NCBI GenBank assembly: GCA_946401865.1
Contig: CAMIVO010000017.1
Location: forward strand, 1-36,619
Reading direction: 5' to 3'
Length of the DNA stretch: 36,619 nucleotides
DNA from: an uncultured Clostridia bacterium
GTDB taxonomy: Bacteria; Bacillota; Clostridia; TANB77; CAG-508
The notes under the pieces: generated by a model
The model's database searches: none
Told to the model about the DNA's origin: nothing
Seen by the model: the letters and a program-made list of their open reading frames with translations, nothing else
Program-made: the position numbers and the translations under genes
In this document: positions 24,158-34,500 of the stretch, piece after piece
Numbering within the stretch: position 1 is the stretch's first letter
How the letters are laid out: every line of letters begins with the position of its first letter

Positions 24158-24843
24158 TGATCATAGAATTTATAGGATTACCCGGAAGTGGTAAATCATA
24201 TTATGCAGATATATTAAAAGATTATTTCAAATCTAGTAATATTAAAACAAAAAATATAAATAATATTTCGAGAACTAAATTTTATGGAAAGGTAATTAGA
24301 ATTTTTTTATATAAAATTGCAGATTTTCATCCGAAACTTAGATTTTATAAAAATAAAATTAAAGGCTTATTTAAAGATAATGTTTATAATAATTTATATA
24401 ACATTTATCCCTCAATAGATAAATGTTTAAATACAATTTCAGTATTTATTTATTTATATAATAAGTTATCTGATAAAAAAGAAGTTTATATATTAGATGA
24501 AGGTTTATTTCATTATGTTGTAAAAATGAGTGCAAATTTTGATATAGATGAGAAAAAGGTTTTAGAACTTATAAATGAGATTAAACTATTGTTAACGAAA
24601 GATGGTATTGTTATATATAATTATATTAGTCAATTAGATTCTAAAATAGAATTAAAAAAAAGAAATAGACATGTTTGTTTGTTTGATGAACTGAAAGAAG
24701 ATGATTTAGATAATATACTTAATAAATATTATGAAATATGCGATATTATTAGTAATAATATTAGTACAGTAAAAGTAGATAGATATGAATGCGATGAGGA
24801 AAAAATTAATAGAGTAATGAAAAAAGTAAAGGAGTTTGCATAA
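24157..24843 (+). CDS. P-loop kinase-like protein in the polysaccharide cluster
   Basis: A 228-residue cytoplasmic P-loop protein. Walker A is GLPGSGKS at residues 7-14, right at the N-terminus, as in small-molecule kinases of the adenylate/thymidylate kinase fold. VYILDEGLFHYV near residues 109-120 fits a Walker B/DxE region, and KKRNRH (about 167-172) could be the lid arginines. The substrate is unknown. In this cluster a sugar, polyol or lipid substrate is plausible, but sulfotransferase-like or regulatory roles cannot be ruled out. The start overlaps the polymerase stop (TAATG). The ribosome binding site of the next gene lies in its last codons. Confidence 0.75.
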   Translation: MIIEFIGLPGSGKSYYADILKDYFKSSNIKTKNINNISRTKFYGKVIRIFLYKIADFHPKLRFYKNKIKGLFKDNVYNNLYNIYPSIDKCLNTISVFIYLYNKLSDKKEVYILDEGLFHYVVKMSANFDIDEKKVLELINEIKLLLTKDGIVIYNYISQLDSKIELKKRNRHVCLFDELKEDDLDNILNKYYEICDIISNNISTVKVDRYECDEEKINRVMKKVKEFA

Positions 24844-24844
24844 G

Positions 24845-25732
24845 ATGATTTGTTTTGTTATTTTACATTATATTGCTACAGATGAAACTATAAAATGTGT
24901 AGATTCAATTATAAATAATGTTATAGGAGATAAAAAAATAATTATTGTAGATAATTTTTCACCAAATAATTCATATACTGATTTAAAGAAGAACTATCAA
25001 AATATAAAAAGTATTGAGGTAATTAAAACAAATAGCAATTTAGGATTTGCTAATGGTAATAATTTTGGATACCAATATGCTATTTCAAAGTATAATCCAG
25101 AATTTATAGTGGTTATGAATAATGATATGGAAATCTTACAAAATAATTTTATCGATTTAATTTATGAAAATTATAAAAATTATAATTTCTGTATTATGGG
25201 ACCTGATATATATTCAACTAAAAAAGAATATCACCAAAATCCTCAGGTTCGAAAATTAATGAACTATAAGCAACTTAAAAATTCATATATAAAACTAAAA
25301 ATAAAAAATATTTTTAACTTTATAATACCAATTAAGTGGAAAATAAAGGAGATAATGCATAAGAATTATGATAATTATGATAATTATAAAAATAGAAAGT
25401 TTATCAATGATGTAGTTATTAACCCCATGCTACATGGATCTTGTTATATTTTTTCTAAATCATTTATTAATAAACACCCAAATTCTTGCTTTTATCAAAA
25501 AACTTTTATGTACTTAGAAGCTGAAATTTTATATTATTTAGCTTTAAAAAATAAAGAAAAAATGATTTATTGCCCTAATTTAAAAGTATTTCATCATGAA
25601 GATGTATCAACTGATTATACATTTAAAAAACAATATAAAAAATCTATTTTTTCAATAAAATGTTTACTATCTTCTACAAAAGCATTTATAAAATTAATGG
25701 AAGAATATGGTGATAATTATGAAAAAAAATAA
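24845..25732 (+). CDS. Family 2 glycosyltransferase (rhamnosyltransferase-like)
   Basis: A 295-residue GT-A glycosyltransferase. MICFVILHYIATDETIKCVDSI at the N-terminus, then KIIIVDNFSPNNS, TNSNLGFANGNNFGY and FIVVMNNDMEI (the DxD-type metal site is the NNDM segment) are typical of the GT2 WcaE/RfbF-like group. HHEDVSTDY near residue 256 matches its acceptor-side motif. The upstream TTG at 24836 is rejected; AAGGAG (24828-24833) sits 11 bases before the ATG at 24845. The gene starts one base after the kinase stop. The flippase start lies 14 bases inside its 3' end. Confidence 0.88.
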   Translation: MICFVILHYIATDETIKCVDSIINNVIGDKKIIIVDNFSPNNSYTDLKKNYQNIKSIEVIKTNSNLGFANGNNFGYQYAISKYNPEFIVVMNNDMEILQNNFIDLIYENYKNYNFCIMGPDIYSTKKEYHQNPQVRKLMNYKQLKNSYIKLKIKNIFNFIIPIKWKIKEIMHKNYDNYDNYKNRKFINDVVINPMLHGSCYIFSKSFINKHPNSCFYQKTFMYLEAEILYYLALKNKEKMIYCPNLKVFHHEDVSTDYTFKKQYKKSIFSIKCLLSSTKAFIKLMEEYGDNYEKK

Positions 25733-27182
25733 AAGCATAGCTAAAAATTATATTTATAGTTTATTTTACGAAATACTTGTTTTTATTGTTCCATTACTTA
25801 CAACGCCATATATATCGCGAACGCTGGGAGCTGATGGTATAGGTATATATAGTTATACCTTATCTATTGCAACATATTTTATTAATTTTGGAAAATTAGG
25901 ATTTCAAACATATGGTCAATTGAAAATAGCTGAAAGCAGAGATAATAAAGCAAAACTAAGTATTTATTTTTGGGAAATAACAATAACACGATTTTTATCA
26001 ATGATGTTTGCAATTTTATTATATATTATAGTATTTTTTATAGATAAAGAATTTTCATTATATTATTTTCTACTTTTAATTTTTTTTGCTTCTAGCATAT
26101 TAGACTTTACTTGGTTTTTACAAGGAATGGAAGAATTTAAAATAATTACTATTCGAAATAGTATTATAAAGATTTTATCTTTAATATTAGTTTTTTTATT
26201 TGTAAAAGATAGAAATGATTTACCAATTTATTTTATTATAATACAAGGCTCTACTTTATTGGGAAATATTTCATTACTTACTTTTATTAAAAAAAATGTT
26301 AATAGGGTAAAATTTAATGAACTACATTTTATAAAACATTTGAAAGGTAGTTTACCATATTTTATACCTACTATTGCAACAACAATTTATTTATCATTGG
26401 ATAAAAGTATGATTGGATGGATTACCAATTCAAATTTTGAAAATGGTTTTTATGAACAAGCACATAAGATAGAACAAGTGGCGGTAACCATTGTTACATC
26501 TCTTAGTGTAGTAACAATGCCAAGAATAGCATATTTCTTTAATAATAAGGAATTAGAAAAGGCTAAAACGGTTATAGAAGAAACAATACAATTTTCTTTA
26601 TTGATTTCAATTCCTATGACTTTTGGATTAATAGGAATTTCAAAAGATTTAATTCCTTGGTTTTTAGGCGATGGATACGAAAGCTGCATAAATTTATTAA
26701 GGATATTTAGTGCTTTAATTATAGTTGTTGGATTAAACAACGCTGTAGGAAAACAAGTTTTAATTCCAATGAAACGACAAAAAGAATACAATTTATCAGT
26801 AATTATAGGAGCAGTAACTAATGCAGTTTTAAATAGTATATTAATATTTAAATTTGCAGCTATTGGTGCAGCTATTGCTTCTGTTATTGCTGAAACTGTT
26901 ATATTGATATTATTTATGTATTATGCAAAAGATATTATATCTATAAAAAAGATTTTTATTAAATCTTTTAAGTATATAATGTCTAGTGCAGTAATGCTAA
27001 TAGTATTAATTTTGCTATCAAATAAACTATGCAATTTACGCTCTTGGGGCAATATATGTATAGAAATTGTAGTGGGATTGATAGTTTATATCTTTATGAT
27101 TTTTTTATTAAGAGATAGCTATATATTAAATAAATTCAAATTTTTAAAAAATAAAATTATAAATGTATTTGAACATAGGTAA
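25719..27182 (+). CDS. Polysaccharide flippase (Wzx/MATE-like)
   Basis: A 487-residue membrane protein with about 12-14 helices of the oligosaccharide flippase family. It moves undecaprenyl-linked repeat units across the membrane for polymerisation. The N-terminus YIYSLFYEILVFIVPLLTTP followed by YISRTLGADGIGIYSY is the family signature, and LDFTWFLQGMEEF and PYFIPTIATTIYLSLDKSMIG are further family segments. An in-frame GTG at 25707 is less likely than the ATG at 25719. It overlaps the glycosyltransferase by 14 bases and is the last gene before a 240-base AT-rich gap, so it probably ends the polysaccharide operon. Confidence 0.92.
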   Translation: MKKNKSIAKNYIYSLFYEILVFIVPLLTTPYISRTLGADGIGIYSYTLSIATYFINFGKLGFQTYGQLKIAESRDNKAKLSIYFWEITITRFLSMMFAILLYIIVFFIDKEFSLYYFLLLIFFASSILDFTWFLQGMEEFKIITIRNSIIKILSLILVFLFVKDRNDLPIYFIIIQGSTLLGNISLLTFIKKNVNRVKFNELHFIKHLKGSLPYFIPTIATTIYLSLDKSMIGWITNSNFENGFYEQAHKIEQVAVTIVTSLSVVTMPRIAYFFNNKELEKAKTVIEETIQFSLLISIPMTFGLIGISKDLIPWFLGDGYESCINLLRIFSALIIVVGLNNAVGKQVLIPMKRQKEYNLSVIIGAVTNAVLNSILIFKFAAIGAAIASVIAETVILILFMYYAKDIISIKKIFIKSFKYIMSSAVMLIVLILLSNKLCNLRSWGNICIEIVVGLIVYIFMIFLLRDSYILNKFKFLKNKIINVFEHR

Positions 27183-27424
27183 ATTAAAAAATAATAATTT
27201 CATTTTATTAAATTTAAGATAATAGCTATAAATATATAAAAAATATGTATTCATGTTTTAATTATAAGATATTTATTATAATATGAATTGTTTTATTTAT
27301 AAGTAAATTAATAAGATATTTATTAATTTAATAATACGTAGTCTAATACATATTTATTGTAATAAAATTTATATTACTCTTATGGAAAATAGAATAATAA
27401 AATAATTTTGAAAGGATAATGATT
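27183..27424. other. AT-rich gap with a 14-base direct repeat
   Basis: Extremely AT-rich and non-coding. TAAGATATTTATTA occurs twice, at 27265-27278 and 27312-27325. I see no clear terminator or consensus promoter. AAAGG (27411-27415) is the ribosome binding site of the next gene. Confidence 0.4.
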
Positions 27425-28600
27425 ATGAAAAAAGCAGTAGTTTTAGGAGGAAGTAATGGTATAGGTTTAGCAATAGCTCTAAACTTAATTGAAAGAGGAT
27501 ATAGTATCTATATAGTAGATAGGAGTGAACCAGATTCAAAATATTTTACAGAAAAAAATATAGAATACATAAAATGTGATTTAAAAGATTTTAATATAGA
27601 AATTTTTGAAAAAATAGCTCAAGATCAAGAAATAGAGCTACTTATGATAACAGCAGGTTATGGAAGAGTTTCAAGATTTGAAAATATAGATGTAACAGAA
27701 ATAAAAAATCAAATGCAAGTAAACGCAACATCTATAATGGAAATAATTAGAAGTTTTTATGAGAGAATTTTAAGTGATAACAAATTTTATACAGGTGTGA
27801 TGGTGTCTATCGCAGGAAGAATTTCATCACCTTTATTTTCAACATACTCTGCATCAAAGGCAGCACTTACAAAATTTATTGAGGCATTAAATATAGAACT
27901 TGAAAAAGGAGATACAGATAATAGAATTTTAGAAGTATCACCTGGTTCATTAAAAGGTACAAGATTTAATGGTGGAAAAAATGATATTTCTCAAACTTCA
28001 GAAATTGCTAATTCTATAGTTGAAAAAATGCTAAATCGAGAAACCTTATTTATTCCAGAATATGAAGAAATTTATAAAAATGTAATTAATAGATATCAAA
28101 ATGATAGTAGAAAATTTGGATTAGAAAGCTATGATTATAAGGTTTCTAAAAACAGAGAAGATAATAAAAAGCATACTGTAGTTGGGTATATGTCTGGAAC
28201 TTTTGATTTATTCCACGTAGGTCATTTAAATTTAATTAAAAGAGCTAAGCAAGAGTGTGATTATTTAATAGTTGGTGTACATCCAAGTGCAGCGCATAAA
28301 GGAAAAGAAACATTTATACCATTGGAAGAAAGAAAAGCTATTGTTGCTAGTTGCAAATATGTAGACAAAGTTGTGGATTCTACACCTGAAGATAGTGATT
28401 CTTGGGCATTATATCATTACGATAAATTATTTGTAGGTAGCGATTATAAGGGAACTGAAAGATTTAAAAGATATGAAGAGTATTTTAAAGATAAAGGTGT
28501 TAATATTGTGTATTTTCCATATACAAAATCTACAAGTAGTACTCAAATTAGATCATTAATTATGAAAGAAACAGGTAGTGACGATTTAAAAAGAAAATAA
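27425..28600 (+). CDS. Fused short-chain dehydrogenase and cytidylyltransferase
   Basis: A 391-residue two-domain enzyme. Residues 1-225 are a short-chain dehydrogenase/reductase: cofactor loop GGSNGIG (8-14), TAGYG, a catalytic serine in VSIAGR, and YSASK with Y141 and K145. Residues 250-391 are a glycerol-3-phosphate-cytidylyltransferase-like domain: GYMSGTFDLFHVGHLNLI with H264 and H267, and STSSTQIR near the end in the place of the family's RTxGISTT-type motif. The likely job is to reduce a sugar phosphate to a polyol phosphate and activate it to a CDP-polyol (inference). LicD in the neighbouring cluster is a plausible user. AAAGG is nine bases before the ATG at 27425, which is preferred over the one at 27419. 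Confidence 0.88.
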   Translation: MKKAVVLGGSNGIGLAIALNLIERGYSIYIVDRSEPDSKYFTEKNIEYIKCDLKDFNIEIFEKIAQDQEIELLMITAGYGRVSRFENIDVTEIKNQMQVNATSIMEIIRSFYERILSDNKFYTGVMVSIAGRISSPLFSTYSASKAALTKFIEALNIELEKGDTDNRILEVSPGSLKGTRFNGGKNDISQTSEIANSIVEKMLNRETLFIPEYEEIYKNVINRYQNDSRKFGLESYDYKVSKNREDNKKHTVVGYMSGTFDLFHVGHLNLIKRAKQECDYLIVGVHPSAAHKGKETFIPLEERKAIVASCKYVDKVVDSTPEDSDSWALYHYDKLFVGSDYKGTERFKRYEEYFKDKGVNIVYFPYTKSTSSTQIRSLIMKETGSDDLKRK

Positions 28601-28647
28601 ATTAATAATTATAAAAAAAATTATAGCAAATAAAAATGGAGGTTTTT

Positions 28648-31542
28648 ATGAAAACTATAAAGAAGATTTATTTTAGTTTAATTATAATTATGTTTTTAGC
28701 TATTTGGATAAATACAAAAGCTTATGCAACATCAGTTCCAGAACTAAAAAATAAATACCCAACAGGAATGCAATGGAATGACAGTTATCATGGATGGATT
28801 GAATGTGCAGGATTTGCAGCATTAATGTATGATGAATATTATGGATTAAATCCAATTACATATGCGCCACGAATAAAAGATGCATCTCAAATAAAAGCAG
28901 GAGATATTGTCAGATACAATGGGCATAGTGTTTGGGTTACTGCAAGAAACGGAGATGCATTAACTATTGCAGAATGTAATTATGATTGGAATAATCATGT
29001 AAGATGGGACCAAACTAGATATATAAGTAATATTAGTGGTTCTTTGGAATACATTATGCAAGCTCCATGGGCTATTGGAACAACACCACCTGCTTTAGGT
29101 TCACCTGCAAGTGCAAGTGTAGATACTTCAGATGGAGTTGAAATAAGTTGGAGTCAAGTTGAATACTGTACTGGTTATCAAATAAAAATATATAATTCAA
29201 AAAATGAACTTGTAAAAGACTTTGAAGCTGCAAATTTTGGAGCAAAAAGTAGAAAAGTATTTGGTTTAGCAACAGACTCATATACTGTTAGAGTTTATGC
29301 AAAAAGATATGATGAATTATCTCAAAATTATGCTTCTGCATCTTTTTCTTGTGAACAAGAGGCATCTACATACAGTGTTTCACCTGAACATTTAATGGTT
29401 GAAGTTGGTGAAACTGGAAAAATGAAGTGGAACCTATATCCAACAGGCGGAAATGCAGAGTGTTATTTTTATAATGGATCTAGAACAGATACTAAGATAG
29501 CTACCATTGATAGTGAAGGAAATGTAACGGGAATATCAGAAGGAACAACATATGTTCATTTTCATTTTAAAACATCACAAACTACTGTAGAAAGAGGAAC
29601 ATACAAAGTAACTGTTGTAAAAGGTATAAGTTTTAAAGAAAACACAAAAACACTTAAACCTGGGGATACATATAAGGTACAAGTAACATCTATGCCAACA
29701 AGTTATTCATCATTAAGTTGGTCATCATCTTCAAAAAATATAGCAACAGTAGATCAGGATGGAAATGTTACAGCAGTAAGTCCTGGAACAGCATCTATAC
29801 GATTAAATGCACTTGTATATGATAGTGATGAAAAAAAAGCGTATACATATGTAAGTGATGTTTGCGAGGTAACAGTTAGAGAACCAGAACCTGAGGTAAA
29901 TCCTGAAGATGTTGAAATAAATCTTTCAAAGAGTTTATATACTTTTAAAAATTTATCTGAAAGTTTACAATTGACTGCAAGTTTAAATGTTGATGTAACT
30001 ACAGGATATACTTGGAAATCATCAAATGAAAAAGTATTAAAAGTTGACCAGAATGGAAAAGTAACACCAGTATCTGCCGGATTTGCTGATATAACAGTTA
30101 AGGATAATAAATATGGGAAAGAAGCAACATGTAATTGTTATGTACAAACATTAGTAACTTTAAACAATGGAAGTAAAGCATATGTTGGAGATATGAACAG
30201 AGATGGAGTATTTGATGCAAGCGATTCATCTTTAATTTTGGAGGCTTATAAAAGAAATGCAACTGCGGATGAAAAATTGGTTGGAGATATTGACGGAAAT
30301 GGAGTATTAGATGCATCAGATGCATCACTTGTATTAGAATTATTTAATAGTGAAAGATTTAAGCCAGGTACATATTATCCTGCAACAAAAATTTCATTAA
30401 ATAAGAATGAAATAAGATTAAATGTTAAAAATAGTGAAACTTTAAAGGCTACAGTCGAAGCTCCACAAAACACAACTGATAGTTTAAAACCTACATGGAG
30501 TTCATCGAATAACAATATAGCAACTGTAGATAGTAATGGAAAAGTAACAGCAAAATCAAAAGGAACAACTACAATAACAGCCACAACAACTAATGGAAAA
30601 GTAGCAACATGTAAAGTAACAGTAAATAGTGATACACCAAGTGTAAAATATAGAACCCATGTACAAAAAGAAGGCTGGCAAGATTTTGTAACAGATGGAG
30701 CAACATCTGGAACAACAGGAAAAAGTCTAAGAATAGAAGGAATAAAAATAGAATTAGATAGTCCAATATCGGGAGGAATAGAATATAGGACAAAAGTACA
30801 AAATATAGGATGGCAAGACTGGAAGAAGAATGGAGAGATGTCAGGAACAACAGGAAAAAACTTAAGATTAGAAGTAATACAAATTAAACTAACAGGAGAA
30901 ATAGAAAAAAAATATGATATATATTATAGAGTACATGCACAAAAATTTGGATGGATGGGTTGGGCAAAAAATGGAGAAGAAGCAGGAACACTAGGATATG
31001 GATATAGACTAGAAGGAATACAAATAAAATTAATAAAAAAAGGAGAAAATGGACCAACAAGTAGTATACCAGCATTTAGTCAAAGACCAACAGTATCATA
31101 TTCAACCCATGTACAAAAAGAAGGATGGAAAGATTTTGTAGAAAATGGAGAGATATCAGGAACAACAGGAAAAAGTTTGAGATTAGAGGGAATAAAAATA
31201 AAATTGGATACAAATGGAATGAGTGGAGGAATAAGATATGCAACCAATATCCAAAATGAAGGATGGCAAGGATGGAAAACAAATGGGCAAGTATCAGGAA
31301 CAACAGGGAAAAACTTAAGATTAGAAGCAATAAAAATAGAACTAACAGGGGAAGTGGCAAAACAATATGATATATACTATAGAGTACATGCCCAAAAATT
31401 TGGCTGGATGGGCTGGGCAAAAAATGGAGAAGCAGCGGGAACACAAGGATATGGATACAGAGTAGAAGCGATACAAATACAATTATTACCAAAAGGATCA
31501 ACACCATCAGGAAGTACAACAAATGCATTTAGAAAAAAATAA
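28648..31542 (+). CDS. Secreted CHAP-like amidase with Ig-like, dockerin and six ChW repeats
   Basis: A 964-residue exported protein. A signal peptide (1-27, ending TKAYA) is followed by an NlpC/P60- or CHAP-like domain with C53 in ECAGFA, H93 in GHSVWV and E109/N111 in AECNY as the likely catalytic residues; it may cut peptidoglycan cross-links. Next come a fibronectin III-like segment (about 145-228), three Ig-like Big_2 domains (about 230-503) and a type I dockerin (about 512-575, two Ca loops DMNRDGVFDASD and DIDGNGVLDASD). A fourth Big_2 (578-665) and six ChW repeats (666-948, each with GW and SGTTGK or similar) complete it. GGAGG fixes the start at 28648. It heads a run of three related surface-protein genes. 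Confidence 0.9.
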   Translation: MKTIKKIYFSLIIIMFLAIWINTKAYATSVPELKNKYPTGMQWNDSYHGWIECAGFAALMYDEYYGLNPITYAPRIKDASQIKAGDIVRYNGHSVWVTARNGDALTIAECNYDWNNHVRWDQTRYISNISGSLEYIMQAPWAIGTTPPALGSPASASVDTSDGVEISWSQVEYCTGYQIKIYNSKNELVKDFEAANFGAKSRKVFGLATDSYTVRVYAKRYDELSQNYASASFSCEQEASTYSVSPEHLMVEVGETGKMKWNLYPTGGNAECYFYNGSRTDTKIATIDSEGNVTGISEGTTYVHFHFKTSQTTVERGTYKVTVVKGISFKENTKTLKPGDTYKVQVTSMPTSYSSLSWSSSSKNIATVDQDGNVTAVSPGTASIRLNALVYDSDEKKAYTYVSDVCEVTVREPEPEVNPEDVEINLSKSLYTFKNLSESLQLTASLNVDVTTGYTWKSSNEKVLKVDQNGKVTPVSAGFADITVKDNKYGKEATCNCYVQTLVTLNNGSKAYVGDMNRDGVFDASDSSLILEAYKRNATADEKLVGDIDGNGVLDASDASLVLELFNSERFKPGTYYPATKISLNKNEIRLNVKNSETLKATVEAPQNTTDSLKPTWSSSNNNIATVDSNGKVTAKSKGTTTITATTTNGKVATCKVTVNSDTPSVKYRTHVQKEGWQDFVTDGATSGTTGKSLRIEGIKIELDSPISGGIEYRTKVQNIGWQDWKKNGEMSGTTGKNLRLEVIQIKLTGEIEKKYDIYYRVHAQKFGWMGWAKNGEEAGTLGYGYRLEGIQIKLIKKGENGPTSSIPAFSQRPTVSYSTHVQKEGWKDFVENGEISGTTGKSLRLEGIKIKLDTNGMSGGIRYATNIQNEGWQGWKTNGQVSGTTGKNLRLEAIKIELTGEVAKQYDIYYRVHAQKFGWMGWAKNGEAAGTQGYGYRVEAIQIQLLPKGSTPSGSTTNAFRKK
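31252..31424 (+). repeat. 173-base segment identical to 34380-34552
   Basis: Covers the end of ChW repeat 4's linker through repeat 6 of the amidase protein. It matches 34380-34552 base for base, including synonymous positions. The mismatch that ends the run is T at 31425 against C at 34553. Confidence 0.9.
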
Positions 31543-31592
31543 AACAGAAGATAAAGAATAAATAGTTATGAAAAAATTAGGAGTAATAATAA

Positions 31593-34500
31593 ATGAAATC
31601 AAAAATATTTTGTGTTATATTTATAAGTTTATTATTTATAGGAATATTTAATTGTAATGTATTTGGCGCAAACGAAGAAACGGCTGCAGTAGAGAGTTTT
31701 AATACAACATTAGAAACAGAAGTTTATGACAATACAAAAGGAAGATATAGTTTGTATAAATTTGACCATGAAGATATAGATGAAGAGACTACATTTTTTG
31801 ATAATAATAATAATTTGAATTTTGTATATAGAGATGACAATTATGTTTATATACAAAAATTAGATAATAATAATGCTACAAAAAAAGTATTAAAAATAAA
31901 AAAATATCTTCCTTATTATGGTAGTATTACAATAGATTCATCAGGATATTATTACATTGCATGGGGGCAAGAAGATAATACAAGTACAGATGAGGTTTCA
32001 GGAATTGTTACATTTGCTATATGCAAATATGATAATAATGGAAATTTTATAAAGGCTTATGAATTTAGTGAAACAGAGCCATTAAGACAAATTATGGCAA
32101 CAAAGAAGCCATTTGATGCAGGTTCTTGTCAGTTAGCTGTAAATAACAAAGGTCAACTTGCATTTAACTATACACATTTAATAAAAAGTGATCATCAAGG
32201 AAATGCAACTGGAGTTTTAGAAACTGATACAATGGAAAGGTCAGAGCTACATAAAGAAGTAATGAGTGTTTCACATTGCTTTTATAGTGATGTAATTGCA
32301 TATGATAAAACAGATGGATTTGCATTTGCAGGTCAACGAGATGCAACCAAAAGAGGATTTAACATTGGAGTATCATATAAGCACACAACCGGAATTTGGT
32401 TTGATAAATGGCGTTCAGAGACAATGCTACCATTTAGGTTTAGAGATTCTGGAAGTATGAATATTAACTATACATTTGCAAATTATGGAGGAATAGCTGA
32501 ATTAAATGGTGGCTTAGCATTAATAGCTTCATCAGAAAAAAATTTAAATACTAAAGCTAATAGCGAATATAACGAATCTAGGAATGTATTTATTCAAATA
32601 ATTAAAAATGACTATATAACATCATTAGATAAAGAAAATCAAACTTTATCTGAAAGTGATTATATAACTTCAGGAACAAGAGAATATAGTGATGGAACAT
32701 TAGATTATGGTGTAAAATGGTTAACTAATTATGAAGATGATACTACTGTTTTAAATGTCAAACCTGTAAAAATTGATAATGACAGAATAGCTATATTTTA
32801 TGAAGCAACTCCTAGAAAAAGTAAAGCTTCTGTGTCTTTAGATGAAAGAAAACTATATTATATGGTAGTTGATAACAAAGGAAATATAGTTTTTAATCCT
32901 ACTTATGTTCCAAATACATATTTACCTAAATATGGAAAAATAGTGTATAAAAATGGATATGTATATTTTTCAAATTCTGATGGAAGTAAAAACTTAAAAA
33001 CATACAAAATAAAAATGTATGAAACAGAAAAATTAGAAAATATTAATATTACTACAGAGTATAATACTTATACATTTAAGAATTTAACAGATGAGAAAAA
33101 AATAGTACCTAGTTTTGCAAATAACGGAAATTATACATATACATCTTCAAATGCAAATATTTTAAAAGTAGATCAAAATGGAAAATTAACTCCAATAAAA
33201 GCAGGATTTGCTGATATTACAATTAAAGATACAAAAAGTGGAAGTACAGCAACAGTATATTGTTATGTACAAGTTTTAGTTAGCTTATCTGATGGAAACA
33301 AAGCTTATGTTGGAGATATGAATAGAGATGGGATATTTGATGCAAGTGATTCGACTTTAATTCTAGAAGCTTATAAAAGAAATGCAAATGCAGATGAAAT
33401 ATTGGTTGGAGATATTGATGGAAATGGTGTATTAGATGCATCAGATGCATCACTTGTTTTAGAATTATTTAAAAGTGAAAGATTTAAGCCTGGTACATAT
33501 TATCCTATAACAAAATTTGAATTAAATAAAACAAACTTAAAAATGGAAGTAGGAAATACTGAAAAGTTAGTTGCAACAGTAGAAGCACCAAAAAATACAA
33601 CAGACAGTACAACTGTAAAGTGGAAATCTAGTAATGAATCAATTGCAAAAGTTGGAAATGATGGAACTATAACAGCTTTAAAAAATGGTAAAGTGCAAAT
33701 AACAGCAGAGGCTGGAAGCAAAATTGTAAAATGTGATGTTCAAGTTGGTAAAGAACAATATATACCAAGTGTAAAATATAGAACACATGTACAAAAAGAA
33801 GGCTGGCAAGATTTTGTAACAGATGGAGTATTATCTGGAACAACCGGAAAAAGCTTAAGAATAGAAGGAATAAAAATTGAATTGGATAGTCCAATATCAG
33901 GAGAAATAGAATATAGAACAAAAGTGCAAAATATAGGATGGCAAGACTGGAAGAAAAATGGAGCACTATCAGGAACAACCGGAAAAAATTTAAGATTAGA
34001 AGTAATACAGATTAAATTAACAGGAGAAATAGAAAAACAATATGATGTATATTATAGAGTGCATGCACAAAAATTTGGCTGGATGGGCTGGGCAAAAAAT
34101 GGAGAGTTAGCAGGAACACAGGGATATGGATATAGACTAGAAGGAATACAAATAAAACTAATAAAAAAAGGAGAAAATGGACCAACAAGTACTGTAGAAG
34201 CATTTAGTCAAAGACCAACAGTATCATATTCAACACATGTACAAAAAGAAGGCTGGAAAGATTTTGTAGAAAATGGGGAAATATCAGGAACAACAGGAAA
34301 GAGTTTAAGATTAGAAGGAATAAAAATAAACATAGATACGAATGGAATAAATGGAGGAATAAGATATTCAACAAATATACAAAATGAAGGATGGCAAGGA
34401 TGGAAAACAAATGGGCAAGTATCAGGAACAACAGGGAAAAACTTAAGATTAGAAGCAATAAAAATAGAACTAACAGGGGAAGTGGCAAAACAATATGATA

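Noticed and set aside
30181..30372. Interpreting the dockerins as evidence for a cellulosome
   Set aside because: No cohesin, scaffoldin or glycoside hydrolase is visible in the window; the dockerin alone does not show a cellulosome.
30643..31490. CRISPR-like or satellite repeats
   Set aside because: The regular repetition is explained by in-frame ChW protein repeats with imperfect DNA identity, not by a spacer array.
30590..31528. Long minus-strand open frames rich in Leu, Phe and His opposite the ChW region of the amidase gene
   Set aside because: They mirror the repeated ChW code on the other strand, lack ribosome binding sites and recur at the same offsets in the paralogue (34012-34635). 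They are shadows of the real genes.
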